Source of the DNA: Emcibacteraceae bacterium
Lineage (GTDB): Bacteria; Pseudomonadota; Alphaproteobacteria; Sphingomonadales; Emcibacteraceae
Length of the DNA: 64,000 nucleotides
Direction of reading: 5' to 3'
Assembly: GCA_905612225.1 (NCBI GenBank)
Contig: CAJQRG010000016.1
Coordinates: 62,001-126,000 of the forward strand
The stretch's first letter is position 1, and each line of letters begins with the position of its first letter. The notes beneath the pieces were generated by a model that saw nothing but the letters and a program-made list of their open reading frames with translations, was not told the origin of the DNA and made no database searches. A program made the position numbers and the translations under genes. Shown piece after piece: positions 8,083-17,727 of this stretch.

Positions 8083-9557
8083 TGAAAATAATTAACTTAA
8101 TTATTATCTTATTTCTTGGCTGGCCATCCATAGGGTGGCCAATGACTTTAAATGTTGGGTTGCAGCTTGAGCCACCAAATTTGGATCCAACATCTGGAGC
8201 TGCAGCTGCAATTGATGATGTTGTTTATGGCAATATATTTGAGGGACTTGTCAGAATTAATGAATTTGGTGATATTCAGCCAAGTCTTTCCTTATCATGG
8301 GATTTAGTAAATAATGGAAAGTCTTATATTTTTTATCTCGCTAATGATGTTTTGTTTCATAATGGAGATCGCTTTACTGCTGCTGATGTCAAGTTCTCTT
8401 TTGATCGAGCCAAATCTAATGGCTCTACAAATGCTAAAAAGTATATTTTCAAACCAATTGTAGATATCAATATTATTGATCCACATACTATTATGATCAC
8501 TCTTGATCAGGCAAGGCCAGATTTCCTTTTTAACATAGGCCTTGGGGATGCTGTCATTGTAAATGAAGATAGCGCAGATAGAAATTCATTTAATCCCGTG
8601 GGAACTGGCCCATTCAAATTTGTTAAATGGGTAAGGGGAGATAGAGTAGAGTTAGTGCGTTATCGTAAATATTGGGGCCCATCTGTTTTTCTTGAAGGAG
8701 CAAACTTTAAATTTATAACAGACCCTTTATCTGCATACACGGCAATGAAGGCAGGGGATATTGATGCCTTTCCAAATTATCCTGCACCTGAAAATTTATT
8801 TTTATTTAAAAATGATCCTGATTACGAAGTTGTTGTGGGCCTAACGGCCGGTGAGACAATACTTGCTACAAATAATAGAAATCCTCCATTTGATAATCTT
8901 TTGGTAAGAAAGGCTATTGCCCATGCCATAGATCGATCAGAGCTAATAGATGGTGCGATGTTTGGTAACGCAGTGCCCATAGGTAGTCATTTTGCCCCTA
9001 ATCACCCAGATTACATAGACCTGACTGGACTTTTTCCTCATAATTTAGATGAGGCGCATAAACTATTATTATTGGCCGGTTATCCAAATGGGTTTAATGT
9101 TAGTTTAAAGCTTCCCCCCCCTATTTATGCACGAAGAACCGGGGAGCTCATTGCTAGTCAATTAGGGCGTGTTGGCATCAAAGTTAAAATAGAAAATATG
9201 GAATGGGCGCAATGGATTGACCAGGTCCTTATTAACAAAAACTATGACCTATCTATAGTATCACATGTAGAGCCAATGGATATAAATATCTATGCTAACC
9301 CAAATTATTATTTTGGGTATGATAATGATGATTTTAAAAAAATTATTTTTGATATTGAATCTAGTACTGATGCCATAAACTCTAGTCAACTTTACAAACT
9401 TGCTCAGAAAAAAATTGCCGATGATGCTGTTAATGGCTATCTCTACCAACTTGGGAAGTATGGAGTTTGGAAGGCTGGACTAAAAGGGATGTGGGCCAAC
9501 TATCCAATTCGTTCGAATGACCTTCGGGGTGTTTATTTTGTGGGAGGTGAGCAATGA
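8082..9557 (+). CDS. ABC transporter periplasmic substrate-binding protein, family 5 (peptide/glutathione type)
   Basis: This is the secreted binding component of a DppA/OppA/GsiB-type importer. Residues 1-20 are a Sec signal ending around GWPM. The mature start TLNVGLQLEPPNLDPTSGAA is the family hallmark, followed by VYGNIFEGLVRI, NGKSYIFYLANDVLFHNGD, and FTAADVKFSFDRAKS. The length of 491 residues fits the cluster 5 family. It begins in a TAATG overlap with the small Tat lipoprotein and ends in an ATGA overlap with the first permease, so the genes are translationally coupled. No family feature visible here tells peptides, glutathione or other ligands apart. Confidence 0.92.
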   Translation: MKIINLIIILFLGWPSIGWPMTLNVGLQLEPPNLDPTSGAAAAIDDVVYGNIFEGLVRINEFGDIQPSLSLSWDLVNNGKSYIFYLANDVLFHNGDRFTAADVKFSFDRAKSNGSTNAKKYIFKPIVDINIIDPHTIMITLDQARPDFLFNIGLGDAVIVNEDSADRNSFNPVGTGPFKFVKWVRGDRVELVRYRKYWGPSVFLEGANFKFITDPLSAYTAMKAGDIDAFPNYPAPENLFLFKNDPDYEVVVGLTAGETILATNNRNPPFDNLLVRKAIAHAIDRSELIDGAMFGNAVPIGSHFAPNHPDYIDLTGLFPHNLDEAHKLLLLAGYPNGFNVSLKLPPPIYARRTGELIASQLGRVGIKVKIENMEWAQWIDQVLINKNYDLSIVSHVEPMDINIYANPNYYFGYDNDDFKKIIFDIESSTDAINSSQLYKLAQKKIADDAVNGYLYQLGKYGVWKAGLKGMWANYPIRSNDLRGVYFVGGEQ

Positions 9558-10501
9558 GTTCTTTTTTGTTGAAAAAAATTATCTCTTTAATAATTACTCT
9601 TTTTGTGGCAACGGGTGTCATTTTTATTTTGATAGAAGTTGTGCCCGGTGATCCGGTCGCTTTCATGATGGGTCTTTCTGGAAGTACTGAGGCAGCAGAC
9701 GCTCTTAGGATAGAACTTGGTCTCAATGTTGGACCTTGGGCTCGTTATGTTGATTGGGTATGGGGAATGGTAAATGGAAATTTTGGTATAAGTTACACAT
9801 ATAGGGTACCTGTAATTGAATTAATAAGGGAAAGGGCTCTGGTTTCAGTTCCTCTTACGGTCTACGCTCTTTTTCTGTCAACAGCGATAGCAATACCAGC
9901 CGGCTTAATTAGCGCTTCGAGAAGAGGTTCTTTAGTCGATACGTCATTTATGGGCGTTGCCCAATTAGGTGTGGCAATTCCAAATTTTTGGTTTGCTATC
10001 TTACTGGTTCTCTTTTTTTCAACTACTTTAAAGTTGTTTTCGGCTAGTGGATTTCCTGGTTGGGATGCAGGTTTTTTAATCTGTTTGAAGGCTCTTACGT
10101 TGCCTGCAATTTCTTTAGCCCTTCCACAAGCGGCTATTTTATCGCGTGTTATGCGATCATCTGCTCTCGAAGTTATGAATGAGGACTATATTCGTACCGC
10201 AAGAGCTAAAGGGCTAAATAAGAACCAAGCTCTCTTACGCCATGGGCTCCGTAATGCTATGATACCAGTTCTTACAATTTTAGGACTTCAGTTTTCATTT
10301 TTGTTAGCGGGTGGGATAATTATTGAAAGTGTATTCTCATTGCCAGGGTTGGGTCGGCTTGTGTTTCAATCAATAGTACAGCGCGATTTAATAGTTGTTA
10401 AATCCATTGTTACATTATTAGTTTTTTCAGTTGTATTTATAACCTTTATTGTTGACTTACTCTATGCAGCAGTTGACCCAAGACTTCGTGAAGGAAATTA
10501 A
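9554..10501 (+). CDS. ABC transporter permease, DppB/GsiC type
   Basis: An inner-membrane permease of 315 residues. The N-terminal helix IISLIITLFVATGVIFILIEVVPGDPV is typical of DppB-like subunits, with the characteristic PGDP. The EAA loop, which docks to the ATPase, reads EVMNEDYIRTARAKGLNKNQALLRHGLRNA. About six transmembrane segments are apparent. It overlaps the binding-protein gene by ATGA and the next permease by one base (TAATG). Together with its neighbours it forms a heterodimeric import channel. Confidence 0.94.
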   Translation: MSSFLLKKIISLIITLFVATGVIFILIEVVPGDPVAFMMGLSGSTEAADALRIELGLNVGPWARYVDWVWGMVNGNFGISYTYRVPVIELIRERALVSVPLTVYALFLSTAIAIPAGLISASRRGSLVDTSFMGVAQLGVAIPNFWFAILLVLFFSTTLKLFSASGFPGWDAGFLICLKALTLPAISLALPQAAILSRVMRSSALEVMNEDYIRTARAKGLNKNQALLRHGLRNAMIPVLTILGLQFSFLLAGGIIIESVFSLPGLGRLVFQSIVQRDLIVVKSIVTLLVFSVVFITFIVDLLYAAVDPRLREGN

Positions 10502-11361
10502 TGAAACATTTTTCAATTAGTTTTATTGTTGGAGGTGGTCTCACAACTTTGTTTATAATTGCTGCAATACTTTCATTTTTTTGGACCCCGTATGACGTTG
10601 AATTATTAAATATTAAAGGCAAGTTTGCTACCCCTGGCTTTGAACACTTGATGGGCACCGATCATTTTGGCCGTGATATACTGTCAATGGTCATGGTAGG
10701 TACAAGAAATGCTATTGCCGTATCGCTTATAGCAGTAGGTATAGGAGCGGCCATCGGGGTTCCTCTGGGCTTGTGGGCAGCTGCTACCTGTATGAATGGT
10801 TCTCGTATTATTGATGAACTTCTTATGCGTGGAAATGACCTTATATTTGCTTTTCCTTCACTTTTGTTGGCTATTATGATCACGGCAGTGTTTGGGCCCA
10901 GTATTATAAATGCAATCATAGCCATTGGTATTTTTAATATTCCCGTATTTGCTCGAGTTTCACGAGGTGCAGCTTTAAGTATTTGGCCAAAGGAATATAT
11001 TTCTGCAGCTCGGGTAGCAGGCAAAGGTTCAACAAGAATAAGTTATGAACATATTTTACCTAATATTTTGAATTTGTTAATAGTGCAGGCAACAATTCAG
11101 TTTTCAATTGCTATAATTGCAGAGGCAAGTTTATCATATGTAGGTCTCGGTTCTCAACCGCCTGACCCAAGCCTTGGACGTATGCTAAATGAGGCTCAAA
11201 CAATGATATTCTTTGCCCCGTGGCTTGCCTATTTTCCTGGAGGGGCAATAGTTGCCCTGGTACTTGGGTTTAACCTAATGGGTGATGGAATGCGTGATAT
11301 ATTAGACCCAAAACTTCGGCAAAGAAGTGAAACAGGAAAGGCCAGTAATGACGCTTCTTAA
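10501..11361 (+). CDS. ABC transporter permease, DppC/GsiD type
   Basis: Second inner-membrane permease, 286 residues. It has the usual N-terminal helix and the motif HLMGTDHFGRDILSMVMVGTRNA common to DppC-type subunits. The EAA loop is SIWPKEYISAARVAGKGSTRISYEHILPN. The SYVGLGSQPPDPSLGRML block near the C-terminus is also typical. It starts in a TAATG overlap with the DppB-type gene and runs 14 bases into the ATPase gene, fitting tight coupling of all four importer genes. Confidence 0.94.
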   Translation: MKHFSISFIVGGGLTTLFIIAAILSFFWTPYDVELLNIKGKFATPGFEHLMGTDHFGRDILSMVMVGTRNAIAVSLIAVGIGAAIGVPLGLWAAATCMNGSRIIDELLMRGNDLIFAFPSLLLAIMITAVFGPSIINAIIAIGIFNIPVFARVSRGAALSIWPKEYISAARVAGKGSTRISYEHILPNILNLLIVQATIQFSIAIIAEASLSYVGLGSQPPDPSLGRMLNEAQTMIFFAPWLAYFPGGAIVALVLGFNLMGDGMRDILDPKLRQRSETGKASNDAS

Positions 11362-12946
11362 TATAAAGAACTTTTCCCTCGCAATAAATGATAAAAATAT
11401 TCTTCACAATATTAATATTAAGATTAATGCTGGACAAGTGGTAGCCATCGTAGGGGAGAGTGGTTCTGGTAAATCAATGATATCTTCTGCAATTATTAAT
11501 TTATTGCCCCAAGGGGCTGAGCTTTCAGGTGAAATTTTACTTAATAACGATAACCTCTTAGATAAGACCGAACGTGAAATGTGCCTTCATCGTATAAATG
11601 ATTTGGGAATGATTTTTCAAGAACCTATGACTGCATTAAACCCGTTAGAAACTATCGGTGCGCAAATTATGGAAGCCATTAAACTAACTAAACCAAAAAT
11701 TGGGTCCAAGGATCTGCAAAAAGAAGCTGAGTTAATTCTTGAAGCGGTCGAGATGAAAAAAAGTCGTTTTCCATTAAATACATATCCACATAAGCTTTCT
11801 GGCGGTCAGCGTCAGCGGGTGGTTATTGCTATAGCCCTGTCACAGAAGCCCAAACTTTTAATAGCCGATGAACCAACAACTGCACTTGACGTAACTACAC
11901 AAGCAAAAATTATGAAACTTCTTCTGAAATTAGTTAAAGATTACGGGATAGGAATTTTGTTAGTAAGTCATGACTTGGCGGTTGTCGCTGATGTTGCGGA
12001 TCATATAGTTATTATGAAAAATGGGAAGGTCGTTGAACAGCAAAATACAATAACTTTTTTTAAATCTATGAAACATAGTTATTCAAAGCAATTATTTGCT
12101 GCTGCAAAACACAAATTATTTGAAAAAAATGTATCTGTTTGTTCTGAAATAATATTAGAAGTTCAGAGTTTAACAAAAGAATATGACCTAGGTAATAAAA
12201 AAACTCTTAAGGCAGTTAATAATGTTGGCTTTACACTTAAGCGAGGGGAAAACCTAGGTTTGGTTGGGGAAAGTGGTTGTGGAAAATCTACTATTGCTCG
12301 CTGTATACTGGGGCTTGAAAAATTTGGTAAGGGTAAAATTTGGATAGGTGGTGAGCCATTCTATGGGCAAAAGGAATTACGCCACTGTATAAATGTAGTT
12401 TTCCAAGATCCCTTTGGAAGTTTTAATCCTCGGCACACAGTGGAACGTCTAGTAGCAGAACCTTTTTATGTTTTAAAAAAATCTTTAACGAATTTTGAGA
12501 AGAGGGTCAAGGTTGCCCAAATTCTAAAATTAGTGGGGCTGAGCGATGAAGACTTAAAAAAATACCCTCACGAATTTTCAGGAGGAGAACGACAGAGAAT
12601 AGCAATTGCACGTGCCTTGATAACAGAGCCCGATATAATACTTCTAGATGAGTCAACTTCTGCCCTTGATGTTATAATTAGAAACCAAATATTAGACCTT
12701 CTTAAAGACTTATCTATAAAGCTGGGAATTTCCTATTTATTTATTTCACATGACTTAACTACCGTGAAAAATATTACGAATAGAGTTATAGTTATGAAGG
12801 ACGGGGCTATAATTGAAGAGGGTTTAACTGCCGAGGTTTATAAAAATCCAAAACATGAATATACAAAATCGCTAATTGAGGCGAGCCCAGATATTACAAG
12901 GGCTATTAGGAGGAAAGAGGAAAATAATAATGAAAATACCCTTTAA
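11348..12946 (+). CDS. fused double ATP-binding subunit of the ABC importer (GsiA/YejF/DppD-DppF type)
   Basis: This subunit energises the importer and carries two nucleotide-binding domains in one chain of 532 residues. I choose ATG 11348, with AGGAAAGG six bases upstream, rather than the GTG at 11327. Domain 1 has Walker A GESGSGKSM, signature LSGGQRQR and Walker B LLIADEPTTALD. Domain 2, from about residue 270, has GESGCGKST, FSGGERQR and IILLDESTSALD. Each is followed by the oligopeptide-transporter C-terminal extension with HSYSKQL or HEYTKSL. The fused layout resembles the glutathione importer GsiA and the microcin C importer YejF, but it also occurs in other peptide systems. The gene overlaps the aldehyde dehydrogenase gene by 17 bases. 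Confidence 0.93.
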   Translation: MTLLNIKNFSLAINDKNILHNINIKINAGQVVAIVGESGSGKSMISSAIINLLPQGAELSGEILLNNDNLLDKTEREMCLHRINDLGMIFQEPMTALNPLETIGAQIMEAIKLTKPKIGSKDLQKEAELILEAVEMKKSRFPLNTYPHKLSGGQRQRVVIAIALSQKPKLLIADEPTTALDVTTQAKIMKLLLKLVKDYGIGILLVSHDLAVVADVADHIVIMKNGKVVEQQNTITFFKSMKHSYSKQLFAAAKHKLFEKNVSVCSEIILEVQSLTKEYDLGNKKTLKAVNNVGFTLKRGENLGLVGESGCGKSTIARCILGLEKFGKGKIWIGGEPFYGQKELRHCINVVFQDPFGSFNPRHTVERLVAEPFYVLKKSLTNFEKRVKVAQILKLVGLSDEDLKKYPHEFSGGERQRIAIARALITEPDIILLDESTSALDVIIRNQILDLLKDLSIKLGISYLFISHDLTTVKNITNRVIVMKDGAIIEEGLTAEVYKNPKHEYTKSLIEASPDITRAIRRKEENNNENTL

Positions 12947-14381
12947 CAGCGAACAAATTCTCATAAACGGTGAGTGGCGAAATGCTGAAAATAATAAAAC
13001 CTTAGACCTTATTAATCCATCAAATGGAGAACTACTTTGTAAAATTGGCCGCGGATCATTAAATGACGTGGACTGTGCAGTTGTGGCAGCTCAGGATGCA
13101 TTAAATGGAGTTTGGGGTAGTTATTCTGCAATGGAGCGAGGTAGGGTAATTACAAAAATAGGTAAAAAAATATTAGAATATGTGGATGTTCTTACAGAGC
13201 TTGAAAGCCTTGATGTTGGTAAACCTACTAAACAAGCCCGAGTAGATGCAATTGCAATGGCCAGATATATGGAATTCTATGGGGGATCTGCTGATAAGGT
13301 ACATGGTCACACTATTCCTTACTTGGACGGGTATACAGTTTATACATTACGGGAACCACATGGGGTTACAGGACACATAGTTCCCTGGAACTATCCTATG
13401 CAAATTACAGGACGTTGTATTGGCGGTGCATTAGCGATGGGTAATACTTGCGTGTTAAAGCCAGCAGAGGACGCTTGTTTAACTGCCCTCATGTTTGCGC
13501 GAATTGCAGAAGAAGCTGGATTACCAAAGGGTGTTTTGAATGTTGTGACAGGCCTGGGGATTGAGGCTGGGGCTGCACTAAGCAGTCACCCAGGGATCAA
13601 CCACATTAGTTTTACAGGTTCAGTGGGTATTGGAAAACTTATTCAGAAGGCTGCAGGTAATAATATTGTTCCCGTAACACTTGAGTTAGGCGGTAAGTCA
13701 CCACAAATAATTTTTGATGATGCTGACTTAGATGCTGCTTTGCCATTTTTAGTTGCTGGGGGGATACAAAATGCCGGTCAAACCTGCTCGGCGGGAACTA
13801 GGATACTTATCCAGCGTGGCGTTTATGAAAACGTAATTAAAATGATGTGTAATAAAATATCTGCGCTAAAGGTGGGATCAGCTATGGATGATCTTGATCT
13901 TGGGCCACTCATATCATCAAAACAGAAGATGATTGTAGACGGGTATATTGCTCATGGTGTTGAAAGTGGTTTAACAATAGCAGCACAAGGTCAAATCAAT
14001 GATGATTGTCCCTCAACAGGTTGCTATGTTGTCCCCACATTATTTAGGGATGTTCCGCCGAACCATAAACTAGCTCAGGAAGAAATTTTTGGTCCTGTTC
14101 AAGTTGCAATTCCTTTTGATACCGAAGAGGAGGCTATAAAATTAGCCAATGGGACAGAGTTTGGTCTCGTTACGGGTGTTTGGACCCGTGATGGAGGGCG
14201 ACAAATGCGTATGGCTAAAGCAATTAAAGCTGGACAAGTATTCATTAATAATTATGGAGCTGGTGGTGGAGTTGAGTTGCCTTTTGGTGGTATAGGAAAA
14301 TCAGGTTTTGGTCGTGAGAAGGGTTTTGAAGCTCTTTATGGCTTCTCAGTTTTAAAAACAATTGCAACTTACCATGGCTAA
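12930..14381 (+). CDS. NAD(P)-dependent aldehyde dehydrogenase
   Basis: Oxidises an aldehyde to the acid; in this island a likely source is an amine-oxidase product. ATG 12930 is preferred: AGGAAAGAGG lies just upstream, and the 18 residues before it in the track ORF do not look like ALDH. The 483-residue protein starts with the typical ILINGEWRNAENNKTLDLINPS. It has the cofactor block TGHIVPWNYPMQ, GSVGIGKLIQ, the catalytic Glu in LELGGKSPQIIFDDADLD and the nucleophile Cys in GQTCSAGTR. LPFGGIGKSGFGREKG closes the domain. It is closest in feel to betaine/gamma-aminobutyraldehyde-type ALDHs, but specificity cannot be settled. Cytoplasmic. Confidence 0.93.
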   Translation: MKIPFNSEQILINGEWRNAENNKTLDLINPSNGELLCKIGRGSLNDVDCAVVAAQDALNGVWGSYSAMERGRVITKIGKKILEYVDVLTELESLDVGKPTKQARVDAIAMARYMEFYGGSADKVHGHTIPYLDGYTVYTLREPHGVTGHIVPWNYPMQITGRCIGGALAMGNTCVLKPAEDACLTALMFARIAEEAGLPKGVLNVVTGLGIEAGAALSSHPGINHISFTGSVGIGKLIQKAAGNNIVPVTLELGGKSPQIIFDDADLDAALPFLVAGGIQNAGQTCSAGTRILIQRGVYENVIKMMCNKISALKVGSAMDDLDLGPLISSKQKMIVDGYIAHGVESGLTIAAQGQINDDCPSTGCYVVPTLFRDVPPNHKLAQEEIFGPVQVAIPFDTEEEAIKLANGTEFGLVTGVWTRDGGRQMRMAKAIKAGQVFINNYGAGGGVELPFGGIGKSGFGREKGFEALYGFSVLKTIATYHG

Positions 14382-14411
14382 TGTTATAAATAAGAAAGAT
14401 TAGATAATATC

Positions 14412-15158
14412 ATGAAATTAAAGAATAAAATTGCAATAGTAACTGGTGGTGCTTCTGGATTTGGTGCTGGTATTGTACGCAAATTTGTTACTGAAGGTGC
14501 GAAAGTTGTTATTGCTGATATAAACAATTTATTAGCTGGGGACTTAGCTAGAGAACTTGGTGAAGATGTTATCTCCGTCGAGGTGGACGTATCAGATAGT
14601 AGAAGTGTTAAGCACCTGGTAGAGAGGACAATATCAAAATTTGAAACTATTGATATTTTAGTTAATAATGCTGGTGTTGGTCATCAACCTCAAGCACTGG
14701 ATAAACTTTCTGAAAATGATTTTGACCGTGTTTTTAACGTTAATGCCAAATCAGTCTTTTATACGGCTCAACAAGTTGTTCCTATTATGAAAACTGCTAA
14801 GAGTGGGGTAATTTTAAATGTTGCAAGTACTGGAGGAGTTAGTCCAAGACCAAATCTAACGTGGTATAATGCTTCAAAAGGTTGGATGATTACGGCTACT
14901 AAAGCCATGGCGGTAGAGTTAGCTTCATTTGGTATTCGGGTAAATGCTATAAACCCTGTTGCGGGTGAAACGCCGCTCCTAGCAACCTTCATGGGTGAGG
15001 ATACTCCAGAGATACGTGAAAAATTTCTTTCTACAATCCCGATGGGCCGATTTTCCATGCCAGAGGATATGGGAAATACCGCTAGTTTTCTCTGTAGCGA
15101 CGAAGCTAGTATGATTACTGGTGTAGCTTTGAATGTTGATGGCGGACGTTGTATATAG
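14412..15158 (+). CDS. short-chain dehydrogenase/reductase
   Basis: A classical SDR of 248 residues, cytoplasmic. The cofactor motif is TGGASGFGAGI (TGxxxGxG), and Asp in IADI at the end of strand 2 suggests NAD preference. NNAG is present at about residue 88. The catalytic Ser is in LNVASTGG and Tyr-x3-Lys is in TWYNASKGW. ITGVALNVDGG is the normal C-terminal block. It lies 30 bases after the aldehyde dehydrogenase gene and probably handles an alcohol or hydroxy-acid intermediate of the same pathway. FabG-like or glucose-dehydrogenase-like labels would be over-specific. Confidence 0.9.
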   Translation: MKLKNKIAIVTGGASGFGAGIVRKFVTEGAKVVIADINNLLAGDLARELGEDVISVEVDVSDSRSVKHLVERTISKFETIDILVNNAGVGHQPQALDKLSENDFDRVFNVNAKSVFYTAQQVVPIMKTAKSGVILNVASTGGVSPRPNLTWYNASKGWMITATKAMAVELASFGIRVNAINPVAGETPLLATFMGEDTPEIREKFLSTIPMGRFSMPEDMGNTASFLCSDEASMITGVALNVDGGRCI

Positions 15159-15194
15159 ATAATCAATTGTAATTTAATATTAATCGGACATGAT

Positions 15195-16193
15195 ATGTTT
15201 AAACCAGGACCACAAAACTTAATTACTGACGTTGAGGGAATAAGCGTTGGACATGCTGAAGATCAAAAAGTAAGAACCGGGACTACCTTACTTTTTTGTC
15301 CTAGCTCCATTACAGGTGGGGTAGACGTTCGTGGGGGTGGGCCAGGACTTCGCGATGTAGAGGTTCTTGCTCCAGAAAATCTTGTTGGTCGTGCAGATGC
15401 TGTAATCTTATCTGGTGGGAGTGTGTTTGGACTTGCGGCGGGCGATGGGGTTGCAAAAGTTCTATCAAAACAAAATATTGGCCTGAAATTTACAGAAACT
15501 ATGCCAGCAGTCCCTATTGTTGTTGGGGCCATATTATTTGATTTAGTTAATGGTGGAGACAAAAATTGGAATTTAAATACGCCTTATCATGATCTTGGCA
15601 TCGAGGCTCTTTCAGACGCACAAGAACGAAATGGAGCTGCGTTTCCCCTTGGTAATCATGGTGCAGGCCTTGGTGCCCGTGCTGGCAATAAGGAAGGAGG
15701 GCTCGGATCAGCTTCTCTTGATCTGGGTGATGGATTAATCGTTGGAGCTTTAGTCGCTGTAAATAGTGTTGGAAGTGTTTTTATGCCTGATGGTGAGACT
15801 TATTGGGCTCAACCCTTTGCTTATGGTGATGAACTTGGCGGTCAAAAGGCAAATCCTAATCAAGACCCTGCGATGCAACCCATACCGGACGATGCTAAAC
15901 TGAAGGGAATGACCCCAGGGACTAATACCACAATAGGTGTCATTGCTACCTCTGCAAAATTAACTACAGCTGAATGTAAGCGTGTTGCTATGATGGCTCA
16001 CGATGGATTTGCAAGAGCTATTCGTCCCGTTCATACGCCTTCTGATGGGGATACTATATTTTGTATTTCAGGCGGCACTAAAGAAATCCCTAGTGGTCCA
16101 ACAAGAGCTAGTTGGCTAAGTGAAATTGGCTCAGCTGCAGCTGATACTATGACAAGGGCAATTGCACGTGGAGTTTATGAAGCGCAGAATTAA
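15195..16193 (+). CDS. P1 family peptidase (DmpA/BapA-type, S58)
   Basis: The family consists of self-cleaving aminopeptidases that release N-terminal amino acids, D-amino-acid amides or beta-amino acids. The 332 residues show the hallmark start NLITDVEGISVGHAED, then VDVRGGGPGLRDV, ILSGGSVFGLAAGDGV, GAGLGARAGNKEGGLGSAS, and VGALVAVNSVGSV. HTPSDGDTIFCISGG has the DGDT segment that I take to be near the processing site/nucleophile in this branch. I cannot be certain which residue is cleaved. No leader is present. It is the last plus-strand gene of the island and is followed by a strong terminator. Confidence 0.88.
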   Translation: MFKPGPQNLITDVEGISVGHAEDQKVRTGTTLLFCPSSITGGVDVRGGGPGLRDVEVLAPENLVGRADAVILSGGSVFGLAAGDGVAKVLSKQNIGLKFTETMPAVPIVVGAILFDLVNGGDKNWNLNTPYHDLGIEALSDAQERNGAAFPLGNHGAGLGARAGNKEGGLGSASLDLGDGLIVGALVAVNSVGSVFMPDGETYWAQPFAYGDELGGQKANPNQDPAMQPIPDDAKLKGMTPGTNTTIGVIATSAKLTTAECKRVAMMAHDGFARAIRPVHTPSDGDTIFCISGGTKEIPSGPTRASWLSEIGSAAADTMTRAIARGVYEAQN

Positions 16194-16282
16194 GTGACAA
16201 TTTGATTATAAAATGAATAATTAGTGGCCTCAGGATTCATCAAAAAATTATTCTTGTTTATGGCTTATTTTTATAAAAAAAT

Positions 16283-16304
16283 GGCCCCCAATAACTTGGA
16301 GGCC
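16283..16304. terminator. bidirectional terminator between convergent genes
   Basis: GGCCCCCAA-TAAC-TTGGAGGCC forms a nine-pair stem with one mismatch. T-rich sequence follows on both strands (AAATTCTTTT on plus; ATTTTTTTATA on minus). It ends both the P1 peptidase transcript and the convergent aminotransferase transcript. Confidence 0.8.
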
Positions 16305-16322
16305 AAATTCTTTTATTCAAAA

Positions 16323-17666
16323 TCAAATAGCATCAATTGCCATCTTCATGGCGTCTAGGGCACCGCGTAATTTATAATTAGTAGTGGCGAGGTTCATACG
16401 CATGTAACCCTCTCCACCTAGGCCATAGTTTTCGCCTGGGTTTAAATTTACGCCAGCCTTTTCTATAAAGAAATTTTTAAGCATATCGCCAACACGAGCA
16501 CCATCATCAGGCTTTCCTAGCTTTTTAGCAACTGAAGAGCAATCTAGAAAAGCAAGATAAGTACCCTCATGTTTACGGTATTTAACATCTTTCATACTTT
16601 CGTTACAAAAGTCCTCTAGAATATGGCAGTTACCATCTATGTACGATTGCGTATCATCCATATAGCTAGCACCGTGCAGATAGGCGGCATTACACGCTAT
16701 CATTCCGAGGGCATTAAGCGATCCACGTTGATGTCCACTCTTCTTAAGATTATCAATCATTTCCATGTTATCTGAGAAGAGGTAGGCAACATGGTGAGCT
16801 GCTAGATTAAAGGATTTACTGGTTGATTTCAGCGTATAGCTTGACATGGCGTACTTCTCACCCAGGGTTGCATACGGAGTATATGTGGCACCCTTATTAA
16901 CAAAATCACAATGTATTTCATCAGCTACAACCAGCACCCCTTTTTCAATACATAAGTCACCCATGGCTCTCATTTCAGTTGGGCTCCAGCAATTTCCAGT
17001 AGGATTTGCAGGATTGCAGAAAAGAATTATTTTAATATCATCCTTATCTATTTGCTTTGCCATAAGGTCTAGGTCCATTTCCCAGCGTCCATCAATAAGC
17101 CTGAGAGGGTTTTCAACAGAAGAAAATTGAGCATTACGAACAGTCCCAAAGAAACCTGAATATCCTGGGGTTTGAACGAGAACAGGTCCGCCACTAGTAT
17201 TGTGGAGTTTAAGAATGGATAGGCAGCCATCAAGAACGCCGTGCGAATTTAAAATACTACCGGGCTTTATATCTTGATTATATCGTTTTTTATTCCACGC
17301 TATAATATTTTCATAAAAATATGAAGGTGGACCTTGATATCCCCAATTCTGATGCCCCATTCGTTTCATTAGAGCCTCAGTTATATGAGGAAGGGTTCTA
17401 AAATCCATATCAGCAACCCCCATAGGAAAGGGTACATCGTGTGGTCTTGCATTTCTTCTGATACTATCCCACTTGTAGTCACCAGAGCCTATCCTGTTAA
17501 ATTCTTCATCTAGATCATAAGACATGGACATTGAAATATAACCCATTCCCTTGGCATTAACAGCAGATGGGATCGCTAGCCCGCCTCCGATTGCACTACC
17601 GATGAGTGCCGTTGCACTTGCACCTTTCATGAAAAAACGACGATTTAAATTTTTAGTATTTGACAT
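16323..17666 (-). CDS. Tat-exported PLP-dependent aminotransferase/C-S lyase of the MalY/PatB type
   Basis: A fold-type I PLP enzyme of 447 residues with a Tat leader: LNRRFFMKGASATALIGSAIGG, ending near VNAKG. The catalytic body follows MalY/PatB: MGVADMDFRTLPHITEAL, NSHGVLDGCL, CNPANPTGNCW, VVADEIHCDF, and the PLP lysine in KSTSKSFNLAAHH. NLNPGENYGLGGEGYMRMNLA is the C-terminal substrate-binding region. MalY/PatB members cleave C-S bonds of cystathionine or cysteine S-conjugates, or act as aminotransferases. Export by Tat makes sense for a protein that must fold around PLP in the cytoplasm. Its tandem paralogue lies upstream at 17789-19213. Reaction and substrate are unproven. Confidence 0.88.
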   Translation of the reverse strand: MSNTKNLNRRFFMKGASATALIGSAIGGGLAIPSAVNAKGMGYISMSMSYDLDEEFNRIGSGDYKWDSIRRNARPHDVPFPMGVADMDFRTLPHITEALMKRMGHQNWGYQGPPSYFYENIIAWNKKRYNQDIKPGSILNSHGVLDGCLSILKLHNTSGGPVLVQTPGYSGFFGTVRNAQFSSVENPLRLIDGRWEMDLDLMAKQIDKDDIKIILFCNPANPTGNCWSPTEMRAMGDLCIEKGVLVVADEIHCDFVNKGATYTPYATLGEKYAMSSYTLKSTSKSFNLAAHHVAYLFSDNMEMIDNLKKSGHQRGSLNALGMIACNAAYLHGASYMDDTQSYIDGNCHILEDFCNESMKDVKYRKHEGTYLAFLDCSSVAKKLGKPDDGARVGDMLKNFFIEKAGVNLNPGENYGLGGEGYMRMNLATTNYKLRGALDAMKMAIDAI

Positions 17667-17698
17667 TGTATTTTCCTTTTTAAAACATTACTAAATAT

Positions 17699-17727
17699 AG
17701 ATTGCATGAGTATATGCTATCTGTCAA
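17699..17727 (-). promoter_or_regulatory. candidate promoter of the first Tat aminotransferase
   Basis: On the minus strand TTGACA at 17727-17722 is followed after 17-22 bases by CAATCT or TATATT. The spacing to the better -10 is long, so the -35 is the only strong element. It lies about 55 bases before the ATG. Confidence 0.35.

Noticed and set aside
10662-11024. Minus-strand ORF of 120 codons
   Set aside because: Lies wholly inside the DppC-type permease gene in another frame, with low-complexity translation; a shadow.
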